From Nocardia brasiliensis NBRC 14402 (lineage in GTDB: Bacteria; Actinomycetota; Actinomycetes; Mycobacteriales; Mycobacteriaceae), in the NCBI RefSeq assembly GCF_000308475.2, contig NZ_BAFT02000081.1:51368-115367 (forward strand): a DNA stretch of 64,000 bases, read 5' to 3'. The translations under genes and the position numbers were made by a program. The notes under the pieces were generated by a model. That model was not told the origin of the DNA. It worked only from the letters and a program-made list of their open reading frames with translations, and did no database searches. The first letter of the stretch is position 1. Each line of letters starts with the position of its first letter. Positions 39,729 to 49,332 of the stretch are shown piece after piece.

Positions 39729-42692
39729 TTATTCCGTGTCCGCCGACTCGGCCTTTTGTCCGCCGGTGCCGAACAGCCGGTCGATGGTCGGCGCCGAGAG
39801 TCCGGCTCGGCGGAAGATCTCGGCCGCCTCGCGGAACTCCTGCTCGGCGCGCGCCCGCCTGCCCTGCGCCGCGAGCGCGGCCGCGTGCAAGGCCATCGCG
39901 CGAGCGCGATCGATCGGGTCGGCCGCTTTGGTCAGCAGGTGCAGCGCGTCCGCCGCGTTCGCCTGCGCCTCGGCAACGTTGCCCGCCCGCAGCTGGATCT
40001 GGGCCAGCCTGGTGCGGGCCCAGCCCTCCCACAGGCGTACCCCGTTGCGCTGCGCCGCGTGCACCGCATCGGTACCGAGCTCGATCGCGCGACGGTGCTC
40101 GCCGCGCATCGACAGCGTCGCGGCGAGCTCATGGGTGGCCCAGCCGAGCGCCACCGGGTTCGACGATTCCCGCGCCAACTCGATCGCCCGGCCCGCCATC
40201 CGCACCGCTTCCTCGTATTGCCCTGCCTCGCAGTAGGTCCGGGTGACCAGTGCCAAGCACCATGCCTCCATCGACCGATCGCCGAGCGCACGCGTGAGTT
40301 CGGTCGCGTGCTCGAAATGCCGATGCGACCCGTCGGCATCGCCGAGCCGCCGGGCGGCGACGCCGAGCAACACCGAGGCGAGCACCGAAAGCCTGCGATC
40401 GACATCGCTAGTCGTCGGGCCCGAGACCGCACGCAGATGCGGCAGGCTCGCCTCGACCTCCCCGAGTCCTACCTGGAGCAGCGCGCCGAGTGCCGTCCTG
40501 ATCCGTCGTTCGGCGCCGTGGTTGTCCTCGGCAATGGCGGTGTCCAGCAACGATTCCAGCGCACGGGACAGTTCCCGGGCGCGGGTGCCCGCGTCCATCA
40601 GTTCGGCCATCACCCAGGCGAGGTCGGCTGCCACCTCCAGCGCACGTCCGCCGATGCGGGCCGCCTGCTGATGCAGCGCGATCACGACGGGGCGTTCGAT
40701 GTCGTTCCACGCCTGGCCATCCGAGCCGCCGCAGAACGCGCGGCCGGCCGCGGTGGTCGGGACGAGCAGGCGGGCCGTGTTGCTGTAGTCGATCGCGCTG
40801 AGCAGATTTCGCGCACTCGCGAGGTGGTAGTCGAGCACGCGGACGAGCACCGCTGATTCGTCCTCGTCGGCCAGTCCGCACGCGAAAAGCCGCAGCAGGT
40901 CGTGGAATCGGTAGCGGCCGGGCGTCGTGGTCTCCAAAAGGCTGAGATCGACCAGGGATTCGCACACCTGCTCGGCCTCGGGCTCGGTGAGGCCGAGGAT
41001 CGCCGCGATACCGTCCACCGAAAGATCGGGCACCTGCGCGAGCGCCAGCGTGCGAAATGCCTTGGCCTGGCGTTCGGTGAGCTGCCCGTAGCCGAGGTGG
41101 AACGCGGCCTCCACCGCCAGTTCACCCGTCTTCAACACGTCCAGCCGGTTCTTCTCGTCGGCCAGCCGCGCCGCGAACGAGGCGATCGTCCACTGCGGCC
41201 GGACCGCGAGCCGCGCCCCGACGATGCGCACCGCCAGCGGCAGGAACCCGCACTGGGCCACCACCTCCCGCGCCGACTCCGCCTCGGCGGCGACCCGATC
41301 CGCGCCGAGAATGTGCACGAGCAGCGTCGTCGCCTCCGCCTCGTCGAGCACGTCGAGCCGGGTGCGGGTCACCGCGGGTAGTTCGGTGAGCGCGGACCGG
41401 CTGGTGATCAGCACCGCGGACCCGGCGAGCAGCGGCGCCACCTGGCTGTAGTCCCTGGCATTGTCGAGCACCATAAGGATGCGCTTGCCGGACAGCCTGG
41501 TTCGCAGTTCGGCGGCACGCTCGTCGACGGTCGAGGGGATATCGCCCTCGGCGACGCCGAGCGCCCGCAGGAAGCCGCCGAGCGCGGCACCCGGGGGAGT
41601 GGGCACCGGGTCGACGCCGTGCAGGTTGGCGTACAGCTGCCCGTCCGGGAACCGATCCCGCACCCGATGTGCCACGTGCAGTGCGAGTGTCGTCTTGCCG
41701 ACCCCGCCCATACCGCCGACCGCCGAGATCGCCACGGCGCTGCCCGCTCCGGTCAACTGATCGGCCAGTTCGGCGACGAGTTGCTCGCGTCCGGTGAAAT
41801 CGGCGATATCGGGCGGTAATTGCGCGGGCACGGGATCGAGCCCGCGTTCGATGCCCGCGCCCGATCTGGTCGTCGGTTCGAACGCGCCGGTCCCGCTCGA
41901 CGAGTCGGGCGTCGCATCGGCGCCGCCGCTCGCGGCGATCGGCGGCATCGCCCCGCGCAGGATCCGCTCGTGCACCACCGACAACTCCGGCCCCGGCTCT
42001 ACCCCGACCCCGTCGACCAGGGCCCGTCGGGCCTGGGCGTACGCGTGCAGTGCGTCGGACTGCCGCCCGCAGTGATACAGCGCGGTCATCAGCAGCGCCC
42101 GGAAACGTTCGCGCAGTGGGTATTCCTCGATCAGCGGGCCGAGTTCGGCGACGGCGGCCGAGCTGTGACCGGTCTCGATATCGAGGGCGAGCCGATCCTC
42201 CAGGATGGCCAGCCGCCACTGCTCGAGCCGGATCCGTTGCCGTTCCGCGAACGGTCCCGGCAGTCCACTCAGCGCATTGCCCTGCCATTTGCCCAGGGCG
42301 GCAACCAGTTTCGCGCGGGCCGCGGCCGGATCGCGGTCGCGGACCTGGCCTGCCGCCGCGACGAGCCGCTCCACCTCCGCCACATCGGTGGCCTGGGGCG
42401 CGATGCGCAGCGCGTAGCCGTCGCCGACCGAGACCAGCACGGTCGAGGGAGCCCGGGCCGCGCGGCCGGGTTCCAGTGCGCGGCGCAACTGTGCGACGTG
42501 GGTCCGCAGCGCTGCGATCGCGCGCGGCACCGGCCGCTCGCCCCAGATCCCCTCGACCAACTCGGCCGCGGTCACCGCGTTTCCGGCACGCAGCAGCAGG
42601 GCCGCGAGCACGGCCCTGCGCTGCGGAGGTCCCAGGTGCAGCGGCGCCTCCCCGCGCCACCCCTTGACCTCGCCCAACACCTCGAAATGCAC
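39729..42692 (-). CDS. AfsR/SARP-type regulator with NB-ARC ATPase and TPR domains
   Basis: A 987-residue multidomain transcription factor. Order: OmpR-like DNA-binding domain (about 1-95, 'LGPPQRRAVLAALLLRAGNAVT'), bacterial transcriptional activation domain (about 100-245, 'RFRALLMTALYHCGRQSDALHAYA'), NB-ARC ATPase (about 280-560, P-loop 'GGMGGVGKTTLALHVA', Walker B 'ILMVLDNA', sensor 'VLITSRS'), winged helix, then tetratricopeptide repeats to the end. Such proteins activate secondary-metabolite or stress genes after sensing a ligand or phosphorylation. GTG 42692 was preferred over TTG 42695 since GGAGGT is then 6 bases away. No biosynthetic cluster is adjacent. Confidence 0.9.
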   Translation of the reverse strand: MHFEVLGEVKGWRGEAPLHLGPPQRRAVLAALLLRAGNAVTAAELVEGIWGERPVPRAIAALRTHVAQLRRALEPGRAARAPSTVLVSVGDGYALRIAPQATDVAEVERLVAAAGQVRDRDPAAARAKLVAALGKWQGNALSGLPGPFAERQRIRLEQWRLAILEDRLALDIETGHSSAAVAELGPLIEEYPLRERFRALLMTALYHCGRQSDALHAYAQARRALVDGVGVEPGPELSVVHERILRGAMPPIAASGGADATPDSSSGTGAFEPTTRSGAGIERGLDPVPAQLPPDIADFTGREQLVAELADQLTGAGSAVAISAVGGMGGVGKTTLALHVAHRVRDRFPDGQLYANLHGVDPVPTPPGAALGGFLRALGVAEGDIPSTVDERAAELRTRLSGKRILMVLDNARDYSQVAPLLAGSAVLITSRSALTELPAVTRTRLDVLDEAEATTLLVHILGADRVAAEAESAREVVAQCGFLPLAVRIVGARLAVRPQWTIASFAARLADEKNRLDVLKTGELAVEAAFHLGYGQLTERQAKAFRTLALAQVPDLSVDGIAAILGLTEPEAEQVCESLVDLSLLETTTPGRYRFHDLLRLFACGLADEDESAVLVRVLDYHLASARNLLSAIDYSNTARLLVPTTAAGRAFCGGSDGQAWNDIERPVVIALHQQAARIGGRALEVAADLAWVMAELMDAGTRARELSRALESLLDTAIAEDNHGAERRIRTALGALLQVGLGEVEASLPHLRAVSGPTTSDVDRRLSVLASVLLGVAARRLGDADGSHRHFEHATELTRALGDRSMEAWCLALVTRTYCEAGQYEEAVRMAGRAIELARESSNPVALGWATHELAATLSMRGEHRRAIELGTDAVHAAQRNGVRLWEGWARTRLAQIQLRAGNVAEAQANAADALHLLTKAADPIDRARAMALHAAALAAQGRRARAEQEFREAAEIFRRAGLSAPTIDRLFGTGGQKAESADTE

Positions 42693-42835
42693 CAACCGAC
42701 CTCCCGAACGCTGGGAGTTTACGTGGCACCGTGGCGCGTTGTCCGGCTCATGCGATCAGTCGCCGCGTGTCCCGTCCGCGCGGGAGGCGGCCGACGGCCG
42801 TCGCTGTGTTCTCCTCGGCGCGGTATCCGGCGAGG

Positions 42836-44266
42836 TCAGGCGGCGGATCGGGTGCTGCGGAAGGTCAGTGCCACGAGGAAGGTCAGGGCGGCTATACCGC
42901 ACGCCGCGGCGAACGCCGTGGTGATCCCGCTGACCAGAACCTCGTGCGCCGAGCCCGACGCATCACGGACCGCGGTGCCGAAGACGGTCACCAGGATCGC
43001 CAGGCCGAGCGCCGATCCGGTCTGCTGCAGGGTCTGCATCGCACCGCCCGCCGCGCCCGCGTCCTCACCGGGCACGTTGGCCATGATGATCACGCCCAGC
43101 GGCGAGAAGGCCAAGCCGATACCGAGTCCCATCAAAACCATCGCCGCGAACAGGAGCGGGAAGTACCCGGATTCGGCGGTCAGCTGGGTGAGCAGGACCA
43201 GTCCGGACAGCATCAGCGCCGAACCGATCATGGTCACCGGCTTCGGGCCGAACCGCGGCAGCAGCCGGGGGATCAGCCTGATCATCGTGAACATCAGCAC
43301 GGCGGTCGGCAAGAACGCGAAACCTGTTGCCAGCGCGCTCAACCCGCGCACCTCCTGGAGGTACTGGGTGAGGAAGAAGAACATCGACATGCCCGCCATC
43401 GGGCCGAAGAAGATATTGGCGTAACCGGCCGCCCGATCGCGGTCCAGGAACAGCCGCAGCGGCAGCAGGGGTTGCGCGGTGCGCAGTTCGATGACCAGGA
43501 ACGCGGCGAGCAGCAGCAAGCCCGCAGCCAGGGCGATATCGGTGGTCTCGCTGCCCCAGCCGTTGGCCGCGGCGCTGATGAACCCGTAGACCAGCACCGC
43601 GACACCGGCGGTCGCCGTCACCGCGCCCGGTAGGTCGAGGCGTGCGGGCCTGCGCGGCGCGTCGAGCAGGTACCGCAGCGCGAGAACCACGACGGCCAGT
43701 CCGAACGGCACGTTGATGAACAATGCCGAGCGCCAGCTCAGCCATTCGGTGAGCAGCCCGCCGACGATCAGACCGATCGCGAAGCCCGCGCTCGACATAC
43801 CCGAGAACAGCGCGAGCACGCGCATCCTGGCCTTCGGCTCGCTGAAGGTGGTGGTGAGCAGCGCAAGCGTGTTCGGCCCCGCCATCGCGGCGCCGATGCC
43901 TTGGACGACGCGCGCACCGATCAGCCACGCCGCCGAGGGCGCCAGCCCACCGACGAGGGAGGCCACCGTGAACAGGGCCGTCCCGATGATGAACAGCCTG
44001 CGTCTGCCGAACAGGTCGCCGGCGCGGCCGCCGAGCAGCAGCAGTCCGCCGAAGGTGAGGGCGTAGGCGTTGATGACCCAGGACAACCCGGTCGCGCTGA
44101 ACTCCAGATCGGTGCGAATGCGCGGCAGCGCGACGTTCATGACGGTGATGTCGAGGACGATCATCAGCTGGCAGGTCAGCAGGGTGACCAGCACCAATCC
44201 CGATTGGAACGGCTTGGTTCCGGCGAGGGACGCGGGTGTTCCCGCGGTAAGGGTGTTCGTGGACAA
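42836..44266 (-). CDS. DHA2-family MFS multidrug exporter (EmrB/QacA type), TTG start
   Basis: A 476-residue, probably 14-helix drug:H+ antiporter. Motifs: 'LDITVMNVALPRI' in helix 1, 'GGRAGDLFGRRRLF' (motif A), and 'IGAAMAGPNTLALLTTTF' with 'GFAIGLIVGGLLTEW' (motif C region). No ATG precedes helix 1; TTG 44266 with GGAG 7 bases upstream is the only sensible start, and longer open frame upstream is antisense to the TetR gene. Divergent from a TetR gene with three operator-like repeats between them. Confidence 0.9.
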   Translation of the reverse strand: MSTNTLTAGTPASLAGTKPFQSGLVLVTLLTCQLMIVLDITVMNVALPRIRTDLEFSATGLSWVINAYALTFGGLLLLGGRAGDLFGRRRLFIIGTALFTVASLVGGLAPSAAWLIGARVVQGIGAAMAGPNTLALLTTTFSEPKARMRVLALFSGMSSAGFAIGLIVGGLLTEWLSWRSALFINVPFGLAVVVLALRYLLDAPRRPARLDLPGAVTATAGVAVLVYGFISAAANGWGSETTDIALAAGLLLLAAFLVIELRTAQPLLPLRLFLDRDRAAGYANIFFGPMAGMSMFFFLTQYLQEVRGLSALATGFAFLPTAVLMFTMIRLIPRLLPRFGPKPVTMIGSALMLSGLVLLTQLTAESGYFPLLFAAMVLMGLGIGLAFSPLGVIIMANVPGEDAGAAGGAMQTLQQTGSALGLAILVTVFGTAVRDASGSAHEVLVSGITTAFAAACGIAALTFLVALTFRSTRSAA

Positions 44267-44294
44267 AGAATGCTCCGTCGAATCGTGAGCTAAA

Positions 44295-44378
44295 CGGAGA
44301 TAGTCTCCGCTTCCGGCAGAGCTATCATATGGAGAGTTTCTCCGTTTACGCAAGACTAAACGGAGAGTCCATCCGTTT
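44295..44378. promoter_or_regulatory. Three operator-like palindromes between MFS and TetR genes
   Basis: CGGAGA-TAG-TCTCCG (44295-44309), GGAGA-GTT-TCTCC (44331-44343) and AAACGGA-N7-TCCGTTT (44358-44378). All are variants of an AAACGGAGA/TCTCCGTTT dyad. They cover the whole divergent promoter region, consistent with cooperative repression of both genes by the TetR protein. Confidence 0.7.
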
Positions 44379-44392
44379 CTACTGGAGGGTTC

Positions 44393-44962
44393 ATGGACGC
44401 ACCGACGGCGGCACGGCCGATGCGGGCCGATGCGCGGCGCAACTATGAACGGATCATCGAGTGCGCCCGCGAGGCGTTCGCGGCGCACGGTCCGCAGGCG
44501 CCACTGGACGACATCGCGCGCCAAGCGCAGGTCGGTCCGGGGACGCTGTACCGGCACTTCCCGAATCGGGATGCGCTGATCGAAGCCGTCTACCGCTCCA
44601 GCCTCGAGCAATTGAGTCGACGTGCCTACGAGCTGCTCGAAAAACACTCTCCCGCCGACGCTTTGGCGCAATGGATGCAAGCCTTGGTGGCGTACGTGAT
44701 GGACCGGCACAACCTCGTCACGACCTTGAAGGCGGTGATGGACCACGATTCGGAGGTCTTCACCCTGTGTCGCGCAACGATCACCGACGCGGCCGCCGCC
44801 CTGCTGCAGCCCGCTCAAGCCGCGGGCGCGATCCGCGCCGACGTCGAACCGCGCGATCTACTGCGCTTCGGGCACGGCATCGGCGCCGCGTGCGAGAAAA
44901 CGCCCGAAGCCGCTCCGCGCATGCTCGCGGTCACCTTGGACGGGCTGCGCACGGCCCGATAG
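44393..44962 (+). CDS. TetR-family repressor of the MFS exporter
   Basis: A 189-residue regulator. The helix-turn-helix is 'APLDDIARQAQVGPGTLYRHFPNRDALIEAVYRS' (about 37-70). The C-terminal domain is of the SbtR/TetR_C_13 type ('VMDRHNLVTTLKAVMDHDSEVF'). GGAGGG lies 7 bases before the ATG. The divergent drug exporter is the obvious target, so the ligand is probably an exported toxic compound. Confidence 0.9.
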   Translation: MDAPTAARPMRADARRNYERIIECAREAFAAHGPQAPLDDIARQAQVGPGTLYRHFPNRDALIEAVYRSSLEQLSRRAYELLEKHSPADALAQWMQALVAYVMDRHNLVTTLKAVMDHDSEVFTLCRATITDAAAALLQPAQAAGAIRADVEPRDLLRFGHGIGAACEKTPEAAPRMLAVTLDGLRTAR

Positions 44963-44982
44963 TTGTTGCCGGACAGTGCCGT

Positions 44983-45999
44983 TCACGCGCGGGCTACCGA
45001 GTTGTCGCGCCGGATCGCGGTCGGTGTCGTGCCCCACCAGCGCCGGCAGCAACGGGTGAAGGTCGCCTGCTCCGAGAGGCCGATCAGCGAGGCGACCTGG
45101 CTCATCGGCATGTCGGTGGTGGTGAGGTAGCGCCGGGCCTCGGCGCGGCGCACGTCGTCCAGGATCGCGGCGAACGAGGTGTGCTCGGCCGCCAGCCTGC
45201 GCTGCAGAGTTCGCGGATGCATATTGAGAAGTTTTGCGACGGAGCCGATTTCGGGCGGCAGCGTGCCGAGCAGCTGCTGTACCGCGGCATGGACCTGCGG
45301 CACCGCGGAGGCGCCGACCCCGCCTGCCTGTTCGGCCAGGAACGCCATCGCCAGCCGGTGCAGTTTCTCGTCCCCGCCGCTCAGTGGCCGGGTCGGCAGG
45401 TCGCGGGGGACGCGCAGCGCCGCGTAGGGCCGTTTGACCCGCACCGGCGCACCGAAGAACTCCTCGTAGCGGGCGAGCGGTGCCGCGGGCTGATACGGCA
45501 ATTCGACCGAGCGCAGGCCGTAGCTGCCGTCCACCAGGCGCTGAATCGTGCGGTGCACGAACGCGAGTCCCAGATCTGTGGCCTGGGTGGGAATCGCCAG
45601 GCCCGGCTGGACCCCGTAGCGCAGCGCGATCACGCCGCGGTCGCCGTACGGGTCCGACTCGCCGGTCAGGGTGAGTGCGCGCGCATGCAGGAACAGATAG
45701 CGTGCCGAGCATTCCAGCACGCCGGTCAGTGAAGGGGAATTCCGGATGGCCAACGCGAGCGGGCCGAGCATGTCGAGGTCTTGGCGCAGCGAGATGCGCA
45801 GACCGAGGTCGGGGCAGTCCAGCCGGCGCGCCGCCAGTTCCAGCACGGAGGCGAGCGCGTGATCGGGGATGAGCAGGTCGTCGGCGTCGAGCGCGGCGAC
45901 CGGCAACCCGCAGGCGGCGGCCAGTTGTTCGGCATCGCCGCCCAGCTCCGCGACGGTCGCGCGGAATCCGCGCAGTCCGGCGGAGCGGATGACCGACAT
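44983..45999 (-). CDS. AraC-family regulator with Arabinose_bd N-terminal domain
   Basis: A 338-residue regulator. Residues about 20-200 match the Arabinose_bd (OruR/ArgR-like) ligand domain ('LGLRISLRQDLDMLGPLALAIRNSPSL'), and the C-terminus is an HTH_18 AraC domain ('VAKLLNMHPRTLQRRLAAEHTSFAAIL', 'MSQVASLIGLSEQATFTRCCRRWWGTTP'). The promoter places transcription start at the ATG, so it is leaderless. It is divergent from a flavin monooxygenase, its probable target. Confidence 0.9.
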   Translation of the reverse strand: MSVIRSAGLRGFRATVAELGGDAEQLAAACGLPVAALDADDLLIPDHALASVLELAARRLDCPDLGLRISLRQDLDMLGPLALAIRNSPSLTGVLECSARYLFLHARALTLTGESDPYGDRGVIALRYGVQPGLAIPTQATDLGLAFVHRTIQRLVDGSYGLRSVELPYQPAAPLARYEEFFGAPVRVKRPYAALRVPRDLPTRPLSGGDEKLHRLAMAFLAEQAGGVGASAVPQVHAAVQQLLGTLPPEIGSVAKLLNMHPRTLQRRLAAEHTSFAAILDDVRRAEARRYLTTTDMPMSQVASLIGLSEQATFTRCCRRWWGTTPTAIRRDNSVARA

Positions 46000-46006
46000 G
46001 TCGTAC

Positions 46007-46035
46007 AGAATCAAATAGTTGTCGCGCAAAGTCAA
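46007..46035 (-). promoter_or_regulatory. Consensus promoter of the AraC gene
   Basis: On the minus strand: TTGACT (46035-46030), 17-bp spacer, GATTCT (46012-46007), then 7 bases to the ATG at 45999. This is a near-consensus housekeeping promoter that would give a leaderless mRNA. Confidence 0.65.
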
Positions 46036-46068
46036 GAATGCGGTGTCGTGCCGCAGCACACTGGAACC

Positions 46069-47580
46069 ATGAGTGAGCGCGGCAAGGCCCCGGAACACCT
46101 CGATGTCGTGATCGTCGGGGCCGGACTGTCCGGCATCGGCGCGGCGTACCGGTTGCAGACCGAGTGCCCCGGCAAGACCTACGCCATCCTGGAGGCCCGG
46201 GCGGCGCTGGGCGGTACCTGGGACCTGTTCCGCTACCCCGGCATCCGCTCGGACTCCGACATGTTCACCCTCGGCTATCCGTTCAAGCCCTGGCGCGACG
46301 CGAAATCGATCGCCGACGGGCCGTCGATCCTGCGCTACATCGAAGAGACCGCGGCCGAGAACGGCATCGACCGGCACATCCGCTACGGGACCAAGGTGAT
46401 CGCCGCCGACTGGTCGAGCGAAACCGCCCGCTGGACACTGACTCTCGAACAGCGCGACGGCGCCGGTGAGACCGTGCGGCGCGAGCTGACCTGCGGCTTC
46501 CTCTACGCCTGTGCGGGTTACTACAACTACGACCACGGCTACACGCCTGAATTCCCCGGCCTCTCTTCGTTTTCCGGCCAGGTGGTGCATCCGCAGTGCT
46601 GGCCCGAGGAACTCGACTACCGCGGCAAGCGCGTCGTGGTGATCGGCAGCGGCGCCACCGCGGTCACCCTCGTGCCCTCGATGGCCGACGCCGCCGAGCA
46701 GGTGACGATGTTGCAGCGCAGCCCGACCTGGATCAGCGCGGTGCCGCGCCGGGACAAGCGCGCGGACAAGATCCGCGAACTGCTGCCGCCGAAGCTGGCG
46801 CATCGGGTGATCCGGACCAAGAACATCCTGTTCAGCATCGGTTTCTACCAGTACTGCCGCCGACGTCCCGAGTCGGCTCGAAACCTGCTGACCCGCTTGA
46901 ACTTACGCATTCTCGGGGACAAGCAGATGGTGGCCGAGCACTTCACCCCCAGCTACAACCCGTGGGACCAGCGGTTGTGCGCCGCCCCGAGCGCGGACTT
47001 CTTCCGGGCGCTCAAGAAGGGCAAGGCCGAGGTCGTCACCGACCACATCGACACCTTCGTGCCGGAGGGCGTCCGGCTGCGGTCCGGTCGCGTGCTTCCC
47101 GCCGATATCGTGGTGACCGCGACCGGCTTGCAACTGCTGGCCTTCGGTGGCATCGCGCCCCGCGTCGATGGGGAAAACGTCACGCTGGCAGAGCAATTCG
47201 TCTGGCAGGGCACCATGGTGAGCGGTGTGCCCAACTTCGCCGTGTGCATCGGCTACACCAACGCGTCGTGGACGCTGCGGGCCGACCTCAGCTCCCGGCT
47301 GGTGTGCAAGATCATCAACCACATGGATCGCCGCGGCCAGGCCGCCGTCGTCCCGAAGCCGGACGGTGACCTGGTCGAGCAGCCGCTGCTGGAACTGACC
47401 TCCGGCTACATCCAGCGCGCGATCGGGGCGTTCCCCCGGCAAGGTGACCGTCGCCCGTGGAAGGTCCGGCAGAACTATCTGCTCGACTCCGTTTTCACGT
47501 TGCGCACCGATCTGGACAAGACCCTCGCGGCCACCCCGAAATCGGCGGTGCGGTCTGCCGATCTGGTCACCGCGCCCTGA
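46069..47580 (+). CDS. Flavin-containing Baeyer-Villiger-type monooxygenase (EthA-like)
   Basis: A 503-residue FAD/NADPH monooxygenase. FAD-binding 'VVIVGAGLSGIGAAYRL' (about 13-29), the Baeyer-Villiger fingerprint 'FSGQVVHPQCWP' (about 166-177), and the NADPH Rossmann motif 'VVVIGSGATAVTLVP' follow in the right order. It should convert ketones to esters or oxidise sulfur/nitrogen, like EthA, which activates ethionamide in mycobacteria. Divergent from the AraC regulator. The start at 46069 gives a normal N-terminus; the ribosome binding site is weak. Confidence 0.9.
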   Translation: MSERGKAPEHLDVVIVGAGLSGIGAAYRLQTECPGKTYAILEARAALGGTWDLFRYPGIRSDSDMFTLGYPFKPWRDAKSIADGPSILRYIEETAAENGIDRHIRYGTKVIAADWSSETARWTLTLEQRDGAGETVRRELTCGFLYACAGYYNYDHGYTPEFPGLSSFSGQVVHPQCWPEELDYRGKRVVVIGSGATAVTLVPSMADAAEQVTMLQRSPTWISAVPRRDKRADKIRELLPPKLAHRVIRTKNILFSIGFYQYCRRRPESARNLLTRLNLRILGDKQMVAEHFTPSYNPWDQRLCAAPSADFFRALKKGKAEVVTDHIDTFVPEGVRLRSGRVLPADIVVTATGLQLLAFGGIAPRVDGENVTLAEQFVWQGTMVSGVPNFAVCIGYTNASWTLRADLSSRLVCKIINHMDRRGQAAVVPKPDGDLVEQPLLELTSGYIQRAIGAFPRQGDRRPWKVRQNYLLDSVFTLRTDLDKTLAATPKSAVRSADLVTAP

Positions 47581-47650
47581 GCGACGAAACACTCAGCGCG
47601 GCAAGCGACACGCTGCCCGGTGCCGCCGAATCGCGCTCTAGGCTGAACGG

Positions 47651-48139
47651 GTGGCGGTGATATTGGTGACGGGGATGTCGGGCACCGGAAAGTCGACGGT
47701 GCTGCGCGAGTTGGCGGGGCGCGGCTACCAGGTGGTCGACACCGATTACGGCCCGTGGATCGAGGACCTGCCGCTGCCCGACGGCACCGGCACCGAACGG
47801 CAATGGCGCGAAGACCTGATCGATGCCCTGATCACCGACCACGAGCGCACCGGTACCCCGCTGTTCCTCGCGGGCACCGTCTACAACCAGGACACCTTCT
47901 ACCCGCGCTGCGCCGAGGTGGTCCTGCTGACCGCCGCGCTCCCGGTGCTCCTCGACCGCATCGCCACCCGCGCCACCAACCCCTTCGGCAAGACCCCGGA
48001 AGAACGTGCCCGCATCGAAGCCGACGCCGCCGAGATCGAGCCTCTCCTACGCCCGTCCGCGACCCTTGTGATCGACACGGACAAGCCCCTCGGCGAGGTG
48101 GTCGATCAACTCGCCGCCCTGGCCGGTCCCGTCAGCTGA
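47651..48139 (+). CDS. Small P-loop kinase (shikimate-kinase-like AAA_18/AAA_33 family)
   Basis: A 162-residue nucleotide-binding protein: Walker A 'VTGMSGTGKSTVLREL' (about 6-21), 'VVDTDYG' as the acidic strand, and a lid region 'RIATRATNPFGKTPEERARIEAD'. It probably phosphorylates a small metabolite; the family includes gluconate- and shikimate-kinase-like proteins of unknown substrate. GTG start; a TAGGCT element 6 bases upstream suggests a leaderless mRNA. Confidence 0.8.
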   Translation: MAVILVTGMSGTGKSTVLRELAGRGYQVVDTDYGPWIEDLPLPDGTGTERQWREDLIDALITDHERTGTPLFLAGTVYNQDTFYPRCAEVVLLTAALPVLLDRIATRATNPFGKTPEERARIEADAAEIEPLLRPSATLVIDTDKPLGEVVDQLAALAGPVS

Positions 48140-48165
48140 CCCCGGCCGACGGGTTGCCGCCGTAC

Positions 48166-48192
48166 GGCGCCTGAGGTGGTCGGTCAGGCGCC
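48166..48192. terminator. Bidirectional hairpin between kinase and mycolyltransferase-like genes
   Basis: GGCGCCTGA (48166-48174) and TCAGGCGCC (48184-48192), perfect 9-bp stem with 9-base loop, between convergent genes. The right arm includes the stop codon of the mycolyltransferase-like gene. There is no T-run, so termination is inferred from position. Confidence 0.55.
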
Positions 48193-49128
48193 GATCGAGG
48201 AGAGCAGCATCGGCAGGGCGTGCTGCATCTGCACCTTCCAGGCGTCCCAATTGTGGCCCTGGGACGCCACATAGCGCTCGTCCACCTGGGCGCCGACACG
48301 CTGGAGTTCGTCGACAAAACGGTAATTCTGTTCGTAGGCGCGCGCTTCGACGGGATCGGCTTTGCCGTACGAGACGAACAGGGGGATGCCGGTGAGCTTC
48401 GCGGCTTGGCTGTACGGGTTGTTGGCGACCCAGATCTTGCGCTCCTCGGCGTCGCGGTAGTCGCCCCAGACCCGCTCCCACTCGGCGGCGCATCCTTGAC
48501 CTGGCTTGTCCGGCTCACCTGGTGCGCCGGAGGCGTGCAACGGGTCGACGTTGCCGCTGAACGAGGCGGCGGACTTGAACCAACCCTGGTGGGCCGCGGC
48601 GAATTTCATCGAACCGAGCCCGCCCATCGAGTTGCCCGCGACGGCGCGCGTGGTATTGGCGTGGTAGGTCTGCTCCAGAATGGTGCGCACGTCCTCGAGC
48701 AGGTACTTCTCCCACGCCGGCGGCCCGCCGCGCCCGTCGTTGTACCAATCGGAATAGGCACTGCACCAGCTGGTTTCGGGTAGGACGAAGATCGCGTTCC
48801 GGCCGGCCGTCAGGGCTTCCAGGTTGCCCTTGTCGGTCCACGACTTGTGGTCGTCGAAGCCGCCGTGCAGTACCCAGATCGTCGGCCACTTCTTGGTGGT
48901 CTCCTTGGTCCAGCCCGGCGGCAGCAGCAGGCGAACAACTTTGACCGACCAGTCCGGGCCTTCGAGATTCGGCGACGAGATGCCGAGATCGAGAATGCGG
49001 TCGCTGACCCGGGTTTCCCAGCGGATCGTGCCCGCCGCGGCCTGGGCCGGCGCGCCGGCCACGAAAGGCACTGTGAGGCTTGCGATGACGGTGGCGACTG
49101 CCACGAGGAGCCTGCTGAGTCGAGGCAT
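48184..49128 (-). CDS. Secreted antigen-85/mycolyltransferase-type esterase
   Basis: A 314-residue exported alpha/beta hydrolase. The signal peptide covers about 1-31 ('ASLTVPFVAGAPAQAAA'). The nucleophile is Ser167 in 'AVAGNSMGGLGSM', the acid probably Asp in 'FVSYGKADPVEA', and the base His in 'ASQGHNWDAW'. The fold and motif order match the esterase-D/Ag85 family, which transfers mycolic acids onto trehalose or arabinogalactan in mycolata. The typical Ag85 fibronectin-binding stretch is not obvious, so it may be a diverged paralogue. GGGAAGGAAC precedes the ATG. Confidence 0.87.
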   Translation of the reverse strand: MPRLSRLLVAVATVIASLTVPFVAGAPAQAAAGTIRWETRVSDRILDLGISSPNLEGPDWSVKVVRLLLPPGWTKETTKKWPTIWVLHGGFDDHKSWTDKGNLEALTAGRNAIFVLPETSWCSAYSDWYNDGRGGPPAWEKYLLEDVRTILEQTYHANTTRAVAGNSMGGLGSMKFAAAHQGWFKSAASFSGNVDPLHASGAPGEPDKPGQGCAAEWERVWGDYRDAEERKIWVANNPYSQAAKLTGIPLFVSYGKADPVEARAYEQNYRFVDELQRVGAQVDERYVASQGHNWDAWKVQMQHALPMLLSSIGA

Positions 49129-49332
49129 CGGATGTTCCTTCCCGCGGGGTCGTCGAACGGTGCGATCCCGAGCCTGAATCTAGAGCAGCCGCGCAACTTC
49201 ACGAATAGCGTTGTTCGTAAATGCCAGTTTCTTGCTATCCGCCGGGTGTGCCGAATCGCCCTGTTCGCCTGGGCTTCTCGCAGGCACCGGCCCACGGTCG
49301 ATCGGTGCGGGCACTGCGGCAGAGTTGCCTCC

